Shown here: positions 21,320-30,026 of the stretch, in pieces | How positions within the stretch are numbered: the stretch's first letter is position 1 | Layout of the letters: every line of letters begins with the position of its first letter | Origin: Mycobacterium kiyosense | Lineage (GTDB): Bacteria; Actinomycetota; Actinomycetes; Mycobacteriales; Mycobacteriaceae | Assembly (NCBI GenBank): GCA_021654635.1 | Contig: AP025179.1 | Location: forward strand, 2,790,001-2,854,000 | DNA: 64,000 bases | Direction of reading: 5' to 3' | Program-made: the position numbers and the translations under genes | Notes under the pieces: model-generated | Told to the model about the DNA's origin: nothing | What the model saw: only the letters and a program-made list of their open reading frames with translations | The model's database searches: none

Positions 21320-22260
21320 GTGCCACCGACGCGCCGCAGAACGCCGTGCGCTCCACGAAACGGACGGCGCCGCGCCGACGGGCGTGGGCCGGTCGCCTCT
21401 TCGTCGCGCCCAATCTCGCCGGGGTCATCGTGTTCATGCTGTTCCCACTGGGCTTTTCGCTGTACATGAGCGTGCAGCGGTGGGACATGTTCACTCCGGC
21501 CAAGTTCGTCGGCGGGGCCAACTTTCGGCAGCTGTTCACTTCGGATCCGCTGTTCGTGATCGCCGTGCGCAACACCGTCATCTATACCCTGGGCACCGTG
21601 CTGCCCACCGTCGCGATCAGCCTTGTCGTCGCCGGCTTGCTGAATCGGAAGATCAAGGGAATCGGCATCTTTCGCACCATCGTCTTCCTCCCGCTAGCCA
21701 TCTCCTCGGTGGTGATGGCCGTGGTGTGGCAGTTCGTCTTCAACACCGACAACGGGCTGCTCAACATCATGCTCGGCTGGATCGGCATCGGCCCGATTCC
21801 GTGGCTGGTCGAACCGCGCTGGTCGATGGTCTCGCTGTGTCTGGTCAGCGTGTGGCGCAGCGTTCCGTTCGCCACGGTGATCCTGCTGGCAGCGATGCAG
21901 GGTATTCCGGAAACGGTGTACGAGGCCGCCAAAATCGATGGTGCGGGCGAGATTCGGCAGTTCGCGTCCATCACGGTGCCGCTGATCCGCGGCGCGCTGT
22001 CATTTGTCGTGGTCATCTCGATCATCCACGCTTTCCAGTCGTTCGACCTCGTCTACGTGCTCAACGGGCCCAACGGCGGGCCCGAGGCCGGGACCTATGT
22101 GCTCGGCATCATGCTGTTTCAGCACGCGTTCTCGTTCCTGGAATTCGGTTACGCCTCCGCGCTGGCCTGGGTGGTTTTCGCCATCTTGCTGGTGTTGACG
22201 GTGGTTCAGCTGCGAATCGCGCGTCGACGGACCTGGGAGGCTGCGAATGGTCTGGGCTGA
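21316..22260 (+). CDS. Sugar ABC importer permease (MalF/UgpA type; Rv2040c-like)
   Basis: 314 aa, six predicted membrane spans starting with LFVAPNLAGVIVFMLFPLGFSL. The EAA loop that contacts the ATPase is visible as YEAAKIDGAGEIRQFASITVPLI (about 215-240). Together with the next permease it forms the membrane channel of the importer. The N-terminal basic stretch (KRTAPRRRAWAGR) is cytoplasmic. Overlaps both neighbours (4 bp upstream, 14 bp downstream), so translation is coupled. Confidence 0.92.
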   Translation: MSATDAPQNAVRSTKRTAPRRRAWAGRLFVAPNLAGVIVFMLFPLGFSLYMSVQRWDMFTPAKFVGGANFRQLFTSDPLFVIAVRNTVIYTLGTVLPTVAISLVVAGLLNRKIKGIGIFRTIVFLPLAISSVVMAVVWQFVFNTDNGLLNIMLGWIGIGPIPWLVEPRWSMVSLCLVSVWRSVPFATVILLAAMQGIPETVYEAAKIDGAGEIRQFASITVPLIRGALSFVVVISIIHAFQSFDLVYVLNGPNGGPEAGTYVLGIMLFQHAFSFLEFGYASALAWVVFAILLVLTVVQLRIARRRTWEAANGLG

Positions 22261-23089
22261 GCGGCCGCTGCTGCGCAACGTCCTTCGTGCCGCCACCCTG
22301 TATGCCGCGCTGATCTTCGTCGCCTGGTGCGCGTTGTCGCCGATCCTGTGGGCGCTGTCTGGATCGCTGAAGAACGAGGCGGAGATCAGCGAGCCGAAAC
22401 TGCTTCCGTCCAGCCCGCAGTGGTCCAACTACACCGAGGTGTTCGGGCTGATGCCGTTCTGGCGGATGTTCTTCAACACCGTGCTGTACGCCGGCTGCGT
22501 CACCGCCGGGCAGGTGTTCTTCTGCTCGCTGGCCGGATATGCCTTCGCACGGCTGGACTTTCGCGGCCGCGACACCCTGTTCCTGCTGTACCTGGGCACC
22601 TTGATGGTGCCGTTGACGGTGACGGTGATTCCGCAGTTCATCCTGATGCGGGCCGCCGGTTGGGTCGACACGCCGTGGGCGATGATCGTGCCGGGCTTGT
22701 TCGGCAGTGCGTTCGGCACGTATCTCATGCGGCAGTTCTTTCGCACGCTGCCCACCGACCTGGAGGAGGCGGCGATACTGGACGGCTGTTCCTCGTGGCA
22801 GATCTATTGGCGCATACTGCTTCCGCATGCCCGGCCCGCGGTGCTGGTGCTGGCGGTGTTGACCTGGGTCAGCGTGTGGAACGACTTCCTCTGGCCGCTG
22901 CTGATGATCCAGCGCAACAGCCTGGCCACCCTGACCCTCGGCCTGGTTCGGCTGCGGGGCGAATACGTGGCACGCTGGCCGGTGCTGATGGCGACCTCGA
23001 TGCTGATCCTGTTGCCCTTGGTGATCATCTACGCGCTCGCTCAACGCTCCTTCGTCCGCGGCATCGCGATGACCGGGCTGGGCGGATAA
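22247..23089 (+). CDS. Sugar ABC importer permease (MalG/UgpE type; Rv2039c-like)
   Basis: 280 aa, six predicted spans. The EAA motif is LEEAAILDGCSSWQIYWRILLPHA (about 170-193). Conserved MalG-type features include FFNTVLYAG near residue 78 and a C-terminal LLPLVIIYALAQRSFVRG. Partner of the preceding permease. The ATG at 22247 lies within the upstream gene. Confidence 0.92.
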   Translation: MVWAERPLLRNVLRAATLYAALIFVAWCALSPILWALSGSLKNEAEISEPKLLPSSPQWSNYTEVFGLMPFWRMFFNTVLYAGCVTAGQVFFCSLAGYAFARLDFRGRDTLFLLYLGTLMVPLTVTVIPQFILMRAAGWVDTPWAMIVPGLFGSAFGTYLMRQFFRTLPTDLEEAAILDGCSSWQIYWRILLPHARPAVLVLAVLTWVSVWNDFLWPLLMIQRNSLATLTLGLVRLRGEYVARWPVLMATSMLILLPLVIIYALAQRSFVRGIAMTGLGG

Positions 23090-23094
23090 AGGCA

Positions 23095-24165
23095 ATGGCC
23101 TCGGTGAGTTTCGAGCAGGCGACACGCTGTTATGCCGGCGCGGACCGGCCGGCGCTGGATCGGTTGGACCTCGACGTCGGCGACGGCGAATTCGTCGTGT
23201 TGGTGGGTCCGTCGGGGTGCGGCAAGACGACGTCGCTGCGCATGGTCGCCGGCCTGGAAACCCTGGACTCCGGCCGCATCCGGATCGGTGATCGCGACGT
23301 CACCACCGTCGACCCCAAGCATCGCGACGTCGCCATGGTGTTTCAGAACTATGCGCTGTACCCGCACATGACAGTGGCGCAGAACATGGGCTTCGCGCTG
23401 AAGGTGGCCAAGGTCGCCAAGCCCGAGATCCGGGAGCGGATACTGGCTGCGGCGAGAATGCTCGACCTGGAACCATACCTGGACCGCAAACCCAAGGATC
23501 TCTCCGGAGGGCAGCGGCAGCGGGTGGCGATGGGCCGCGCGATCGTGCGCCGCCCGCAGGTGTTCCTGATGGACGAGCCCTTGTCCAACCTGGACGCCAA
23601 GCTGCGGGTGCAGACCCGCAACCAGATCGCCGCCCTGCAGCGCCAACTCGGCACCACTACGGTGTACGTCACCCACGATCAGGTCGAGGCGATGACGATG
23701 GGGGATCGGGTGGCGGTGTTGTGCGACGGTGTGCTGCAGCAATACGCAGCGCCGCGTGAGTTGTACCGCAACCCCGCCAATGTGTTCGTCGCCGGGTTCA
23801 TCGGGTCGCCGGCAATGAACCTGTTCACCCTGCCGATCGTCGATTCCGCAGTCTCACTGGGGGATTGGGTCATATCGTTACCTCGTGAGATAGCCGACGG
23901 CGGGTCCGAGATCGTCGTCGGGATCCGCCCGGAGCACTTCCAGCTGGGCAGCGTCGGCGTCGAGATGGAGGTCGACGTGGTGGAGGAGTTGGGTGCCGAC
24001 GCTTACCTGTACGGACGAATCACCGGGTCGGACAAGGTGATTGGCAAGCCGGTCATCGCGCGCGCCGACGGCCACGACCCGCCGGGCAAGGGCAGCCGGG
24101 TGCGCCTGCACCCGCAACCCGGGCGCCTGCACTTCTTCGGCCCCGACGGACTGCGACAACAATAG
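23095..24165 (+). CDS. Sugar ABC importer ATP-binding protein (UgpC/MsmK type; Rv2038c-like)
   Basis: 356 aa. Walker A GPSGCGKTT (near 38), Q-loop VFQNYALYPHMTV, signature LSGGQRQRVAMGRA (near 134), Walker B VFLMDEPLSNLDAKLR, switch His in VTHDQVEAMTMGDR. Residues 240-356 form the regulatory TOBE/OB domain typical of sugar importers (GIRPEHFQLG). It energises the upstream permeases. Starts 5 bp after the second permease and closes the operon. Confidence 0.93.
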   Translation: MASVSFEQATRCYAGADRPALDRLDLDVGDGEFVVLVGPSGCGKTTSLRMVAGLETLDSGRIRIGDRDVTTVDPKHRDVAMVFQNYALYPHMTVAQNMGFALKVAKVAKPEIRERILAAARMLDLEPYLDRKPKDLSGGQRQRVAMGRAIVRRPQVFLMDEPLSNLDAKLRVQTRNQIAALQRQLGTTTVYVTHDQVEAMTMGDRVAVLCDGVLQQYAAPRELYRNPANVFVAGFIGSPAMNLFTLPIVDSAVSLGDWVISLPREIADGGSEIVVGIRPEHFQLGSVGVEMEVDVVEELGADAYLYGRITGSDKVIGKPVIARADGHDPPGKGSRVRLHPQPGRLHFFGPDGLRQQ

Positions 24166-24250
24166 GACACTCGCGGAGAGTGAATCGGGCGACGCCCGCA
24201 CGGCGTGTCCCGTCGTGAAAATCACGATCGGCAAGAACGATGGCCCGGTG

Positions 24251-25075
24251 ATGGATCGCTATGGAACCGATGTGCTGGCCGGCGCGGGACGCCGCAAACC
24301 CCGCTCGGTCGAGCACCCCGTCGAACTCGGCATGGTCGTCGAGGACGCCCAGACCGGCTACGTCGGCGCCGTGGTCCGCGTCGAACACGGCTGCGTCGAC
24401 CTCGAAGACCGCCGCGGCAAGACCCGCAACTTCCCATTGGGACCCGGATTCCTGTTGGAGGGCCGGCCGGTGATCCTGACCGCGCCGCGCCGCGCAGCAC
24501 CGGCTGCGGCGGCGCGAACCGCGTCCGGCTCGGTGGCGGTGTCGGGTCAGCGTGCCCGAGTCGCCCGTGCCAGCCGGATCTACGTGGAGGGCCGGCACGA
24601 CGCCGAACTGGTCGCCCAGGTCTGGGGCGAAGACCTCAAGATCGAGGGAGTGGTGGTCGAATACCTGGGCGGCGTCGACGACCTGGTCGGCATCGTCGAG
24701 CAGTTCCGGCCCGGTCCGGGCTGTCGGCTCGGTGTCCTCGTCGACCATCTCGTCGCCGGATCGAAAGAGTCGAAGATCGCCGACGCGGTCCGAAACGGGC
24801 CCGGCGGTGCCGACACGCTGGTGGTCGGACACCCCTACGTGGACATCTGGCAGGCCGTCAAACCCGATCGGCTCGGGCTGAAGGCGTGGCCGACGGTGCC
24901 CCGACACATCGAATGGAAGCACGGCGTCTGCCGGGCGCTGGGCTGGCCGCACCAAACGCAGGCCGACATCGCCCGGGCGTGGCAGCGCATCCGATCCACC
25001 GTCCGCGACTGGAACGACCTCGAGCCTGCACTGATCGGCCGGGTCGAGGAGCTCATCGATTTCGTGACGCAATGA
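24251..25075 (+). CDS. DUF3097 family protein
   Basis: 274 aa. The start at ATG 24251 gives MDRYGTDVL, the usual opening of this actinobacterial family; a GTG at 24215 in the same frame is possible but less typical. Residues 1-75 look like a small beta-rich domain (VVEDAQTGYVGAVVRVEHG, GPGFLLEGRPV). The rest has a Toprim-like character: RIYVEGRHDAELVAQVWGEDL, VEYLGGVDDL, LGVLVDHLVAGSKES, VVGHPYVDIWQAVKP. The acidic residues in VEGRHD and DHLV could bind metal. The family's function is not established. Confidence 0.8.
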   Translation: MDRYGTDVLAGAGRRKPRSVEHPVELGMVVEDAQTGYVGAVVRVEHGCVDLEDRRGKTRNFPLGPGFLLEGRPVILTAPRRAAPAAAARTASGSVAVSGQRARVARASRIYVEGRHDAELVAQVWGEDLKIEGVVVEYLGGVDDLVGIVEQFRPGPGCRLGVLVDHLVAGSKESKIADAVRNGPGGADTLVVGHPYVDIWQAVKPDRLGLKAWPTVPRHIEWKHGVCRALGWPHQTQADIARAWQRIRSTVRDWNDLEPALIGRVEELIDFVTQ

Positions 25076-25202
25076 CGCCCTGGTCGCCCCCGTCTTAACC
25101 TGGTCGATTCCGTCGGGCCTGTGGCATAGGTCACCGTCACGTTTCCGGGTGCCTGCGGCACTAACTCCGTGACCACCCGCCCGGAGAAATCGGAGGAAGC
25201 CC

Positions 25203-25727
25203 ATGACCAACGCGCTTGTCATCGACGCTGCAGGACTCGACCGCCTTTCGTGCAACGCCAAGGCCGACCCGAGCACCGGCAAGAAGACCCTGAAAGCCAG
25301 GACGGTCTGCGAGTCCGGCTTCCGCAACATGACCTACGTGCGGGATCTGGCGCCGATGCTGGTCGGCGAGCCGCCCGCGCTGCTCGGTGACGACTCGGCC
25401 CCCAACCCTTCCGAGACGTGCCTGGCAGCACTCGGCTCGTGCATCTCGGTGGGCCTGCTGGCCAACGCCACGCACCGCGGCGTGACGCTGACCAAGATCG
25501 AGGTGGAGATGGAGGGGGACATCGACATCTCGGCCGTGTGGGGCGTCGGCGACACCCCCGACGGCAAGGTGCTCGGTTTCACCGCGGTTCGCTGCACCGT
25601 GCGGCTGGCCGGAGACGCCGACGACGCCACGTTGCAGGAAATCCACGACAATGCCATCGCCTGGTCGCCCGTCGTCAATACATTCAGGCGGCCCGTAACT
25701 GTCGACTCCGCCCTTTCCGTCGGCTAG
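25203..25727 (+). CDS. OsmC-like peroxide-reducing protein
   Basis: 174 aa. OsmC/Ohr fold with the conserved cysteine helix NPSETCLAALGSCISVGLLANA (about 75-96) and AIAWSPVVNTFRRPV near the end. Members use a reactive Cys to reduce organic or fatty-acid hydroperoxides. A strong ribosome site (CGGAGGAA) lies just before ATG 25203, and the 127 bp upstream are free of genes, so an operon promoter probably lies there. It is followed closely by an acyl-CoA dehydrogenase homologue and an ECF sigma factor. Confidence 0.85.
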   Translation: MTNALVIDAAGLDRLSCNAKADPSTGKKTLKARTVCESGFRNMTYVRDLAPMLVGEPPALLGDDSAPNPSETCLAALGSCISVGLLANATHRGVTLTKIEVEMEGDIDISAVWGVGDTPDGKVLGFTAVRCTVRLAGDADDATLQEIHDNAIAWSPVVNTFRRPVTVDSALSVG

Positions 25728-25736
25728 GCAGTCAGG

Positions 25737-26804
25737 GTGACCACGACGATTGCTATTGCGACCGACCTGCTCGACCCGGAAATCCTGGCCGACATCCGTG
25801 CCCATGCGGGACCCCTGGACCGAGGGGAACACACCACTCGGCGCAGCTTCGCGCGACTGGGCGGCGCCGGGCTGCTGGGGCTGGGTGCGCCCGGCAACGC
25901 CGACGGCAGGCTGCCGCAGATGGCCGAGGTAATCCGGCAGATCTCCGCGGAGTGCATGAGCACCGGATTCTCGGTCTGGGCCAACCGCATGACAGTGGAG
26001 TATTTGCTCACTGCGGCAACACCATTCAGCGCTGCCGCGGTGCGCCCGCTGTTGGCCGGGGCGGCGCTGGGAGTCACCGGCATGGCGGCCGCCTTCAAGG
26101 AGTTGGCCGGCTGCGGCAGCCTGGAGCTCACCGCGACCGCGGCGCCCGGCGGCTACCGGATCAGTGGGCCGATCCGCTGGGCATCGAACCTGCACGACGA
26201 TTCACTGCTGGTCACCGCGGCGCGCACGGACCGCGGCGACAAGGTGATCGTGGCGCTGCCGTTGAGCACCCCCGGGGTCGTGGTCGGCGAACATTTCACG
26301 CTGTTGGCGATGGACAGCACCGCCTCCTCGTATCTGAATCTGACCGACGCGTACGTCCCCGACGAACAGGTGCTGACGCACGACTTCGCCGGGTTCCTGG
26401 GCGGGGTGCGGCCCACCTTCCTGGTGCTGCAATCGGCAATGTGTCTGGGGCTGGCCAAAACAGCTGTGGCCCACGCCAGGCTCGCCCTGTCCGGAGTGAA
26501 CGAAATCTTCGCCGACGAGGTCGACGTCGTCGCGGAGAAACTCGCCGCTGCGGAATCGACCCTGGCCGAATTCGCCGGTGCCGTCGGCGGACCGCGGCCG
26601 CCAAGCAAGAAGGAATTGCTCGCGTTGCGGCTCTCCGCGGCCGAAATCGCCAGTGCCAGTGCGGCTCTGGAAGTCCGAACGGCCGGCGGCAAGGGTTATG
26701 CCAGCAAGACCCCGGCCAGCCGGCGTTACCGCGAGGCCGCGTTCATCCCGGTGCAGTCGCCCTCCGAAGCCCAATTGCGTTGGGAACTGCGCGGATGCTC
26801 CTGA
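25737..26804 (+). CDS. Acyl-CoA dehydrogenase family protein
   Basis: 355 aa, GTG start 9 bp after the OsmC gene. Domain order is that of acyl-CoA dehydrogenases: helical N-terminus, a beta middle (GSLELTATAAPGGYRISGPIRWASNL, about 125-155, like the FAD/substrate-binding segment) and a C-terminal helical bundle (SAMCLGLAKTAVAHARLAL to GGKGYASKTPASRRYREAAFIPVQSPS). It is shorter than the usual 380-400 aa and the catalytic Glu is not obvious, so the substrate and even dehydrogenase activity are uncertain. Confidence 0.75.
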   Translation: MTTTIAIATDLLDPEILADIRAHAGPLDRGEHTTRRSFARLGGAGLLGLGAPGNADGRLPQMAEVIRQISAECMSTGFSVWANRMTVEYLLTAATPFSAAAVRPLLAGAALGVTGMAAAFKELAGCGSLELTATAAPGGYRISGPIRWASNLHDDSLLVTAARTDRGDKVIVALPLSTPGVVVGEHFTLLAMDSTASSYLNLTDAYVPDEQVLTHDFAGFLGGVRPTFLVLQSAMCLGLAKTAVAHARLALSGVNEIFADEVDVVAEKLAAAESTLAEFAGAVGGPRPPSKKELLALRLSAAEIASASAALEVRTAGGKGYASKTPASRRYREAAFIPVQSPSEAQLRWELRGCS

Positions 26805-26823
26805 GCCGCCCAGCGGGTCGACG

Positions 26824-27441
26824 ATGACTCCCGCGGCCGCTCCCTCCGAAAAGCTGGAACCCGATCGCGTGGTTGGCGGGATCCCGTTGGCTGTCCTGGT
26901 GCGCGACTACCACCGGCCGATGGTGAATTTTGCTTGCACGATGGTGGATTCGCCCGCGGTGGCGGAGGAGGCCGTACAGGAGGCGTGGGTGCAGGTGCTG
27001 AAATCCGCGGCGACCTTCGAGGGCCGTTCGTCCGTAGCTACCTGGTTGTTCGGCATCGTCAAGCACACCGCGTCCCGGCACCGCCGCCGCGAGACCCGGA
27101 TCCGCGAGCACGAGGTGCTGAGCACCGAAGACACCGACCCACTTTCCGGGCGGATGCATCCCGCGGGCCACCCCGACGCCGGGCACTGGAGCGTGCCGCC
27201 GTCGCAGCGATTTCTTCCCGAAGACCAGACGGTGCAACGCGAACTCGTCGGGTTTGTCCGGGCGGCCCTCGACACGCTGCCGGTGCGGCAACGGCAGCTG
27301 ATCATCCTGCGTGACCTCGTCGGCACGTCGTCGGAGGAGGCGGCCGAGATCCTGGAACTGTCCGCTGACGCGCAGCGCGCCCTGCTGTATCGGGCCCGCG
27401 GCAACCTGCGCAACGAATTGGAAAAGCGGTATCAACGATGA
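26824..27441 (+). CDS. ECF-type RNA polymerase sigma factor
   Basis: 205 aa. Region 2 is at about 28-95 (YHRPMVNFACTMV, AEEAVQEAWVQVLK, SSVATWLFGIVKHTA) and region 4 at about 145-203 (LDTLPVRQRQLIILRDLVG, EEAAEILELSADAQRALLYRARGNLR). The linker is long and acidic. Directs RNA polymerase to a small stress regulon. Its stop overlaps the ATG of a zinc-binding anti-sigma factor (ATGA), the standard pair arrangement. It follows the OsmC and acyl-CoA dehydrogenase genes by 19 bp, hinting that these form part of its regulon. I cannot match it to a named M. tuberculosis sigma factor. Confidence 0.85.
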   Translation: MTPAAAPSEKLEPDRVVGGIPLAVLVRDYHRPMVNFACTMVDSPAVAEEAVQEAWVQVLKSAATFEGRSSVATWLFGIVKHTASRHRRRETRIREHEVLSTEDTDPLSGRMHPAGHPDAGHWSVPPSQRFLPEDQTVQRELVGFVRAALDTLPVRQRQLIILRDLVGTSSEEAAEILELSADAQRALLYRARGNLRNELEKRYQR

Positions 27442-27707
27442 CCGTGCCTGACCACACCGTCCCGGCGATCGACTGCGTGGAGTTCGTCCGGCTCGTCGAC
27501 GACCTGGTCGACTCGGACCCGCAGCGCTGGGGTGCGATCGTGGCCCGTCATCTCGAGGAATGCCCGCCGTGCCTGGTCTATCTGCAGCAGATGCTCGACC
27601 TCAAGGTCCTGCTCAGCCACGTCTTCGACGGCCAGAAACTCAGCGACGCGCAGATCTCGGGGGTGCTCGACACGATCACCACCCTGCGAGACCGCGCGGC
27701 GGAATGA
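27438..27707 (+). CDS. Zinc-type anti-sigma factor (ZAS)
   Basis: 89 aa. Contains the H-x3-C-x2-C motif of zinc anti-sigma factors (RHLEECPPCLVYLQQM, about 36-51). No membrane span follows, so it is a soluble regulator like RsrA or RshA that could release the sigma factor on thiol oxidation. Coupled to the sigma gene by a 4-bp overlap. Confidence 0.85.
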   Translation: MTVPDHTVPAIDCVEFVRLVDDLVDSDPQRWGAIVARHLEECPPCLVYLQQMLDLKVLLSHVFDGQKLSDAQISGVLDTITTLRDRAAE

Positions 27708-27833
27708 CGACCCGGCCTCGAATGCCCGCGAATATCGAAAACCATTGTGCTGCAAGGAAAGTCACCACAGCTGTCTAACTGAGGCCAAAAGGGCCCTGCC
27801 GGAGTGCACCCGGCGTCTCGTAGTATCGGGGTC

Positions 27834-28700
27834 GTGGCGAAATACGGGATCCTGGTGGCGGTCGACGGTTCGGCCGAATCCGACGCAGCCGTCGTCTGGG
27901 CGGCCCGAGAGGCCGCCTCGCGCCACGTGCGCCTTACCTTGCTGCACGCGGTCACTCCGGTGGTCGTGGGCTGGCCGGTGGGTCAGCTGTACACCGAAAT
28001 GCCGGAGTGGCAGCAGGACAACGCCGACCACGTCGTCACGCATGCCCGCCACACCGTGGCCGAGAGCGGCGCCACACCGGCTGACGTACACGTCGAGATG
28101 CCTTATGCCAACGCGGTTCCCGCCCTGATCGAGGCGTCCAAGCATGCCGAGATGGTGGTGGTAGGAAACCAGGGGATCGGTGCGCTGGGGCGCATGTTGC
28201 TGGGCTCGGTCAGCTCCGCGCTGATTCAGCATGCGCACTGTCCCGTCGCGGTGATTCGGGGTGGTGAGGGCGCGGTGATTCCCGACCCCGCCGCACCCGT
28301 GCTGGTGGGCATCGACGGGTCACCGGCGTCGGAGGCCGCGACGGCCCTGGCGTTCGAGGAGGCCTCCCGACGCGGTGTCGGCCTGGTCGCATTGCACGCC
28401 TGGAGCGATGTCGGGGTTTTCCCGGCGCTGGGCATGGACTGGCACGACCGCGAAAACGAGGGCCAGGAGGTTCTCGCCGAGCGGCTGGCGGGCTGGCAGG
28501 AGCAGTACCCGGACGTTCAGGTGCAGCGGTCGCTGGTCTGCGACACCCCGGCGAAATGGCTGCTGGAAGCCGCCGAGCAGGCACAGCTCATTGTGGTGGG
28601 GACTCGCGGCCGGGGCGGATTCCCGGGCTTGCTGCTTGGTTCGGTGAGCTCTGCGGTGGTCCACGCGGCAACTATCCCGGTGATCGTGGTCGGCTCGTAA
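27834..28700 (+). CDS. Tandem universal stress protein (UspA family)
   Basis: 288 aa with two Usp domains (about 1-140 and 150-288). Each has the ATP-binding pattern G-x2-G-x9-G-S: VVVGNQGIGALGRMLLGSVSSALI and IVVGTRGRGGFPGLLLGSVSSAVV. Mycobacterial double-Usp proteins such as Rv2005c and Rv2623 bind ATP and are associated with hypoxia and dormancy. GTG start at 27834 is chosen because the domain begins right after it (KYGILVAVDGS). It lies 126 bp after the anti-sigma gene; that gap has no supported gene. Confidence 0.9.
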   Translation: MAKYGILVAVDGSAESDAAVVWAAREAASRHVRLTLLHAVTPVVVGWPVGQLYTEMPEWQQDNADHVVTHARHTVAESGATPADVHVEMPYANAVPALIEASKHAEMVVVGNQGIGALGRMLLGSVSSALIQHAHCPVAVIRGGEGAVIPDPAAPVLVGIDGSPASEAATALAFEEASRRGVGLVALHAWSDVGVFPALGMDWHDRENEGQEVLAERLAGWQEQYPDVQVQRSLVCDTPAKWLLEAAEQAQLIVVGTRGRGGFPGLLLGSVSSAVVHAATIPVIVVGS

Positions 28701-28701
28701 G

Positions 28702-28742
28702 TTCGGGTCTTTGGTCCCCGCCATCGGGGGCCTTGGACCGGC
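28702..28742. promoter_or_regulatory. Putative DosR (DevR) boxes before the second Usp gene
   Basis: TTCGGGTCTTTGGTCCCCGC at 28702-28721 agrees at 16 of 20 positions with the DosR consensus TTSGGGACTWWAGTCCCSAA. A weaker second copy (GGGGCCTTGGACCG, 9 of the 14 core positions) follows at 28727-28740. They lie about 130 bp before the start codon at 28854. Universal stress genes are typical DosR targets, which supports the call. Confidence 0.65.
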
Positions 28743-28853
28743 GCGGGTACTGACCAGGGCTGAATACCGTGACACTATGGCCTAGGTGATCGGCAAGCAA
28801 TGCCCGAGCGTCGCGCTGCCGGCCGATACCAGGTAACGGAAGGGGACGACGAA

Positions 28854-29750
28854 ATGACCTCAGCGGCAACCGGAAGCGATAAGAAGTACGGTGTCGTCGT
28901 GGCCGCCGACGGCTCGCCCGCGGCCAAGGCCGCCGTCGTGTGGGCCGCCCGGGACGCGGCATTGCGTAACTCTCCGCTGACTGTGGTGCACGTGGTGAAC
29001 ACCGACGTGGCCACCTGGCCGCCGATGCCCTACCCGGACACTTGGACGGCCTGGCAGGAAGATGGCGGACGCAAGATCCTCGCCGAAGCCATCCAGGTCG
29101 CCGAGGAGGCTGTTCCGCACGATCGCAGCCTGACCATCAAGAGCGAGTTGGTGTTCGCCACCCCGATCTCCACCATGCTCGAAATGTCAAAGGACGCAGA
29201 TATTTTGGTGGTGGGCTCGTCCGGCCGCGGAGCGGTGGCCCGGGTGTTGCTGGGCTCGGTCAGTTCCAGCGTGGTGCGGCATGCGCACTGTCCGGTCGCC
29301 GTCATCCACGACGAAGACCCTTTGATGCCCAACCCGCAGGGGGCGCCGGTGCTGGTCGGCATCGACGGTTCACCGGCTTCGGAGGCCGCCACCGCGGTTG
29401 CTTTCGACCAGGCGTCGCGGCGCGGCGTCGAGCTGATTGCGCTGCACGCGTGGAGTGACCGAGAGGTCGTCGAACTGCCCGGACTGGACTGGTCGAAGGT
29501 CAAGGCCGAGGCCGAACTCAGTCTCGCCGAGCGGCTGGCCGGCTGGCAGGAGCGCTACCCCGACGTCACAGTGTGTCGCGTCGTCGTGTGCGACCGTCCA
29601 GCGCGCCAGCTCATCACCCGGTCGGAATCGGCTCAGCTGGTGGTCGTGGGTAGCCATGGGCGGGGTGCGGTGAGCGGGGCTTTGCTGGGTTCGGTGAGCA
29701 ATGCCGTGGTGCACTCGGCGCGCATGCCCGTGATCGTCGCACGCGGATAA
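28854..29750 (+). CDS. Tandem universal stress protein (UspA family), second copy
   Basis: 298 aa, a close paralogue of the Usp gene just upstream, with the same two-domain layout and ATP motifs ([23 protein letters not shown] and [23 protein letters not shown]). Start at ATG 28854 is preceded by GGAAGGGGA; an upstream in-frame ATG at 28800 would add 18 unrelated residues. The preceding 150 bp contain a DosR-type box, so induction by hypoxia or nitric oxide is likely. The arrangement suggests tandem duplication followed by separate regulation. Confidence 0.9.
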   Translation: MTSAATGSDKKYGVVVAADGSPAAKAAVVWAARDAALRNSPLTVVHVVNTDVATWPPMPYPDTWTAWQEDGGRKILAEAIQVAEEAVPHDRSLTIKSELVFATPISTMLEMSKDADILVVGSSGRGAVARVLLGSVSSSVVRHAHCPVAVIHDEDPLMPNPQGAPVLVGIDGSPASEAATAVAFDQASRRGVELIALHAWSDREVVELPGLDWSKVKAEAELSLAERLAGWQERYPDVTVCRVVVCDRPARQLITRSESAQLVVVGSHGRGAVSGALLGSVSNAVVHSARMPVIVARG

Positions 29751-29768
29751 CGCGCGGTTACCGGGGTC

Positions 29769-29814
29769 GAGATGCGATTCCGGGTTGAGTTGCGATTCCG
29801 GATTGAGATGCGAT
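29769..29814. repeat. Short 18-bp tandem repeat downstream of the Usp gene
   Basis: GAGATGCGATTCCGGGTT is followed by GAGTTGCGATTCCGGATT and then a partial GAGATGCGAT, 18 bp apart. It fills the space between the second Usp stop and a small gene. Its role is unknown. Confidence 0.75.
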
Positions 29815-29835
29815 GAAGTGGGAAACCACTGTCGC

Positions 29836-30024
29836 ATGGCTGAATTCAGAGTTATCGACCCACACGGCGAAGTCGTCGCGACCAAAGACATCGAGAGCGC
29901 AGACGACGCCCACGCCTGGTTTGTCGACTCGGTGGCCGACAATTCCGAGCTGGGTTGGCGGCTGGAAGTCAACCACGACGGCGAATGGTCGTTCTTCGAC
30001 GACACCGAGGGCGCCTCGGAGTGA
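29836..30024 (+). CDS. Small acidic conserved-type protein
   Basis: 62 aa, MAEFRVIDPHGEVVATKDIE to the C-terminal DDTEGASE. The pattern (short beta strands, then DAHAWFVDSVADNSELGWRLEV, then GEWSFFDDT) has normal mycobacterial codon use, and the frame ends 2 bp from the convergent PAS-ANTAR stop. I do not recognise a family with certainty. A longer frame from 29785 would run through the 18-bp repeats, so ATG 29836 is preferred. Confidence 0.6.
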   Translation: MAEFRVIDPHGEVVATKDIESADDAHAWFVDSVADNSELGWRLEVNHDGEWSFFDDTEGASE

Positions 30025-30026
30025 GG

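Noticed and set aside
27786..27802. GGCCAAAAGGGCCCTG as a possible DosR box before the first Usp gene.
   Set aside because: Only about 8 of 14 core positions fit the consensus, and the spacing is wrong; not better than chance in this GC context.
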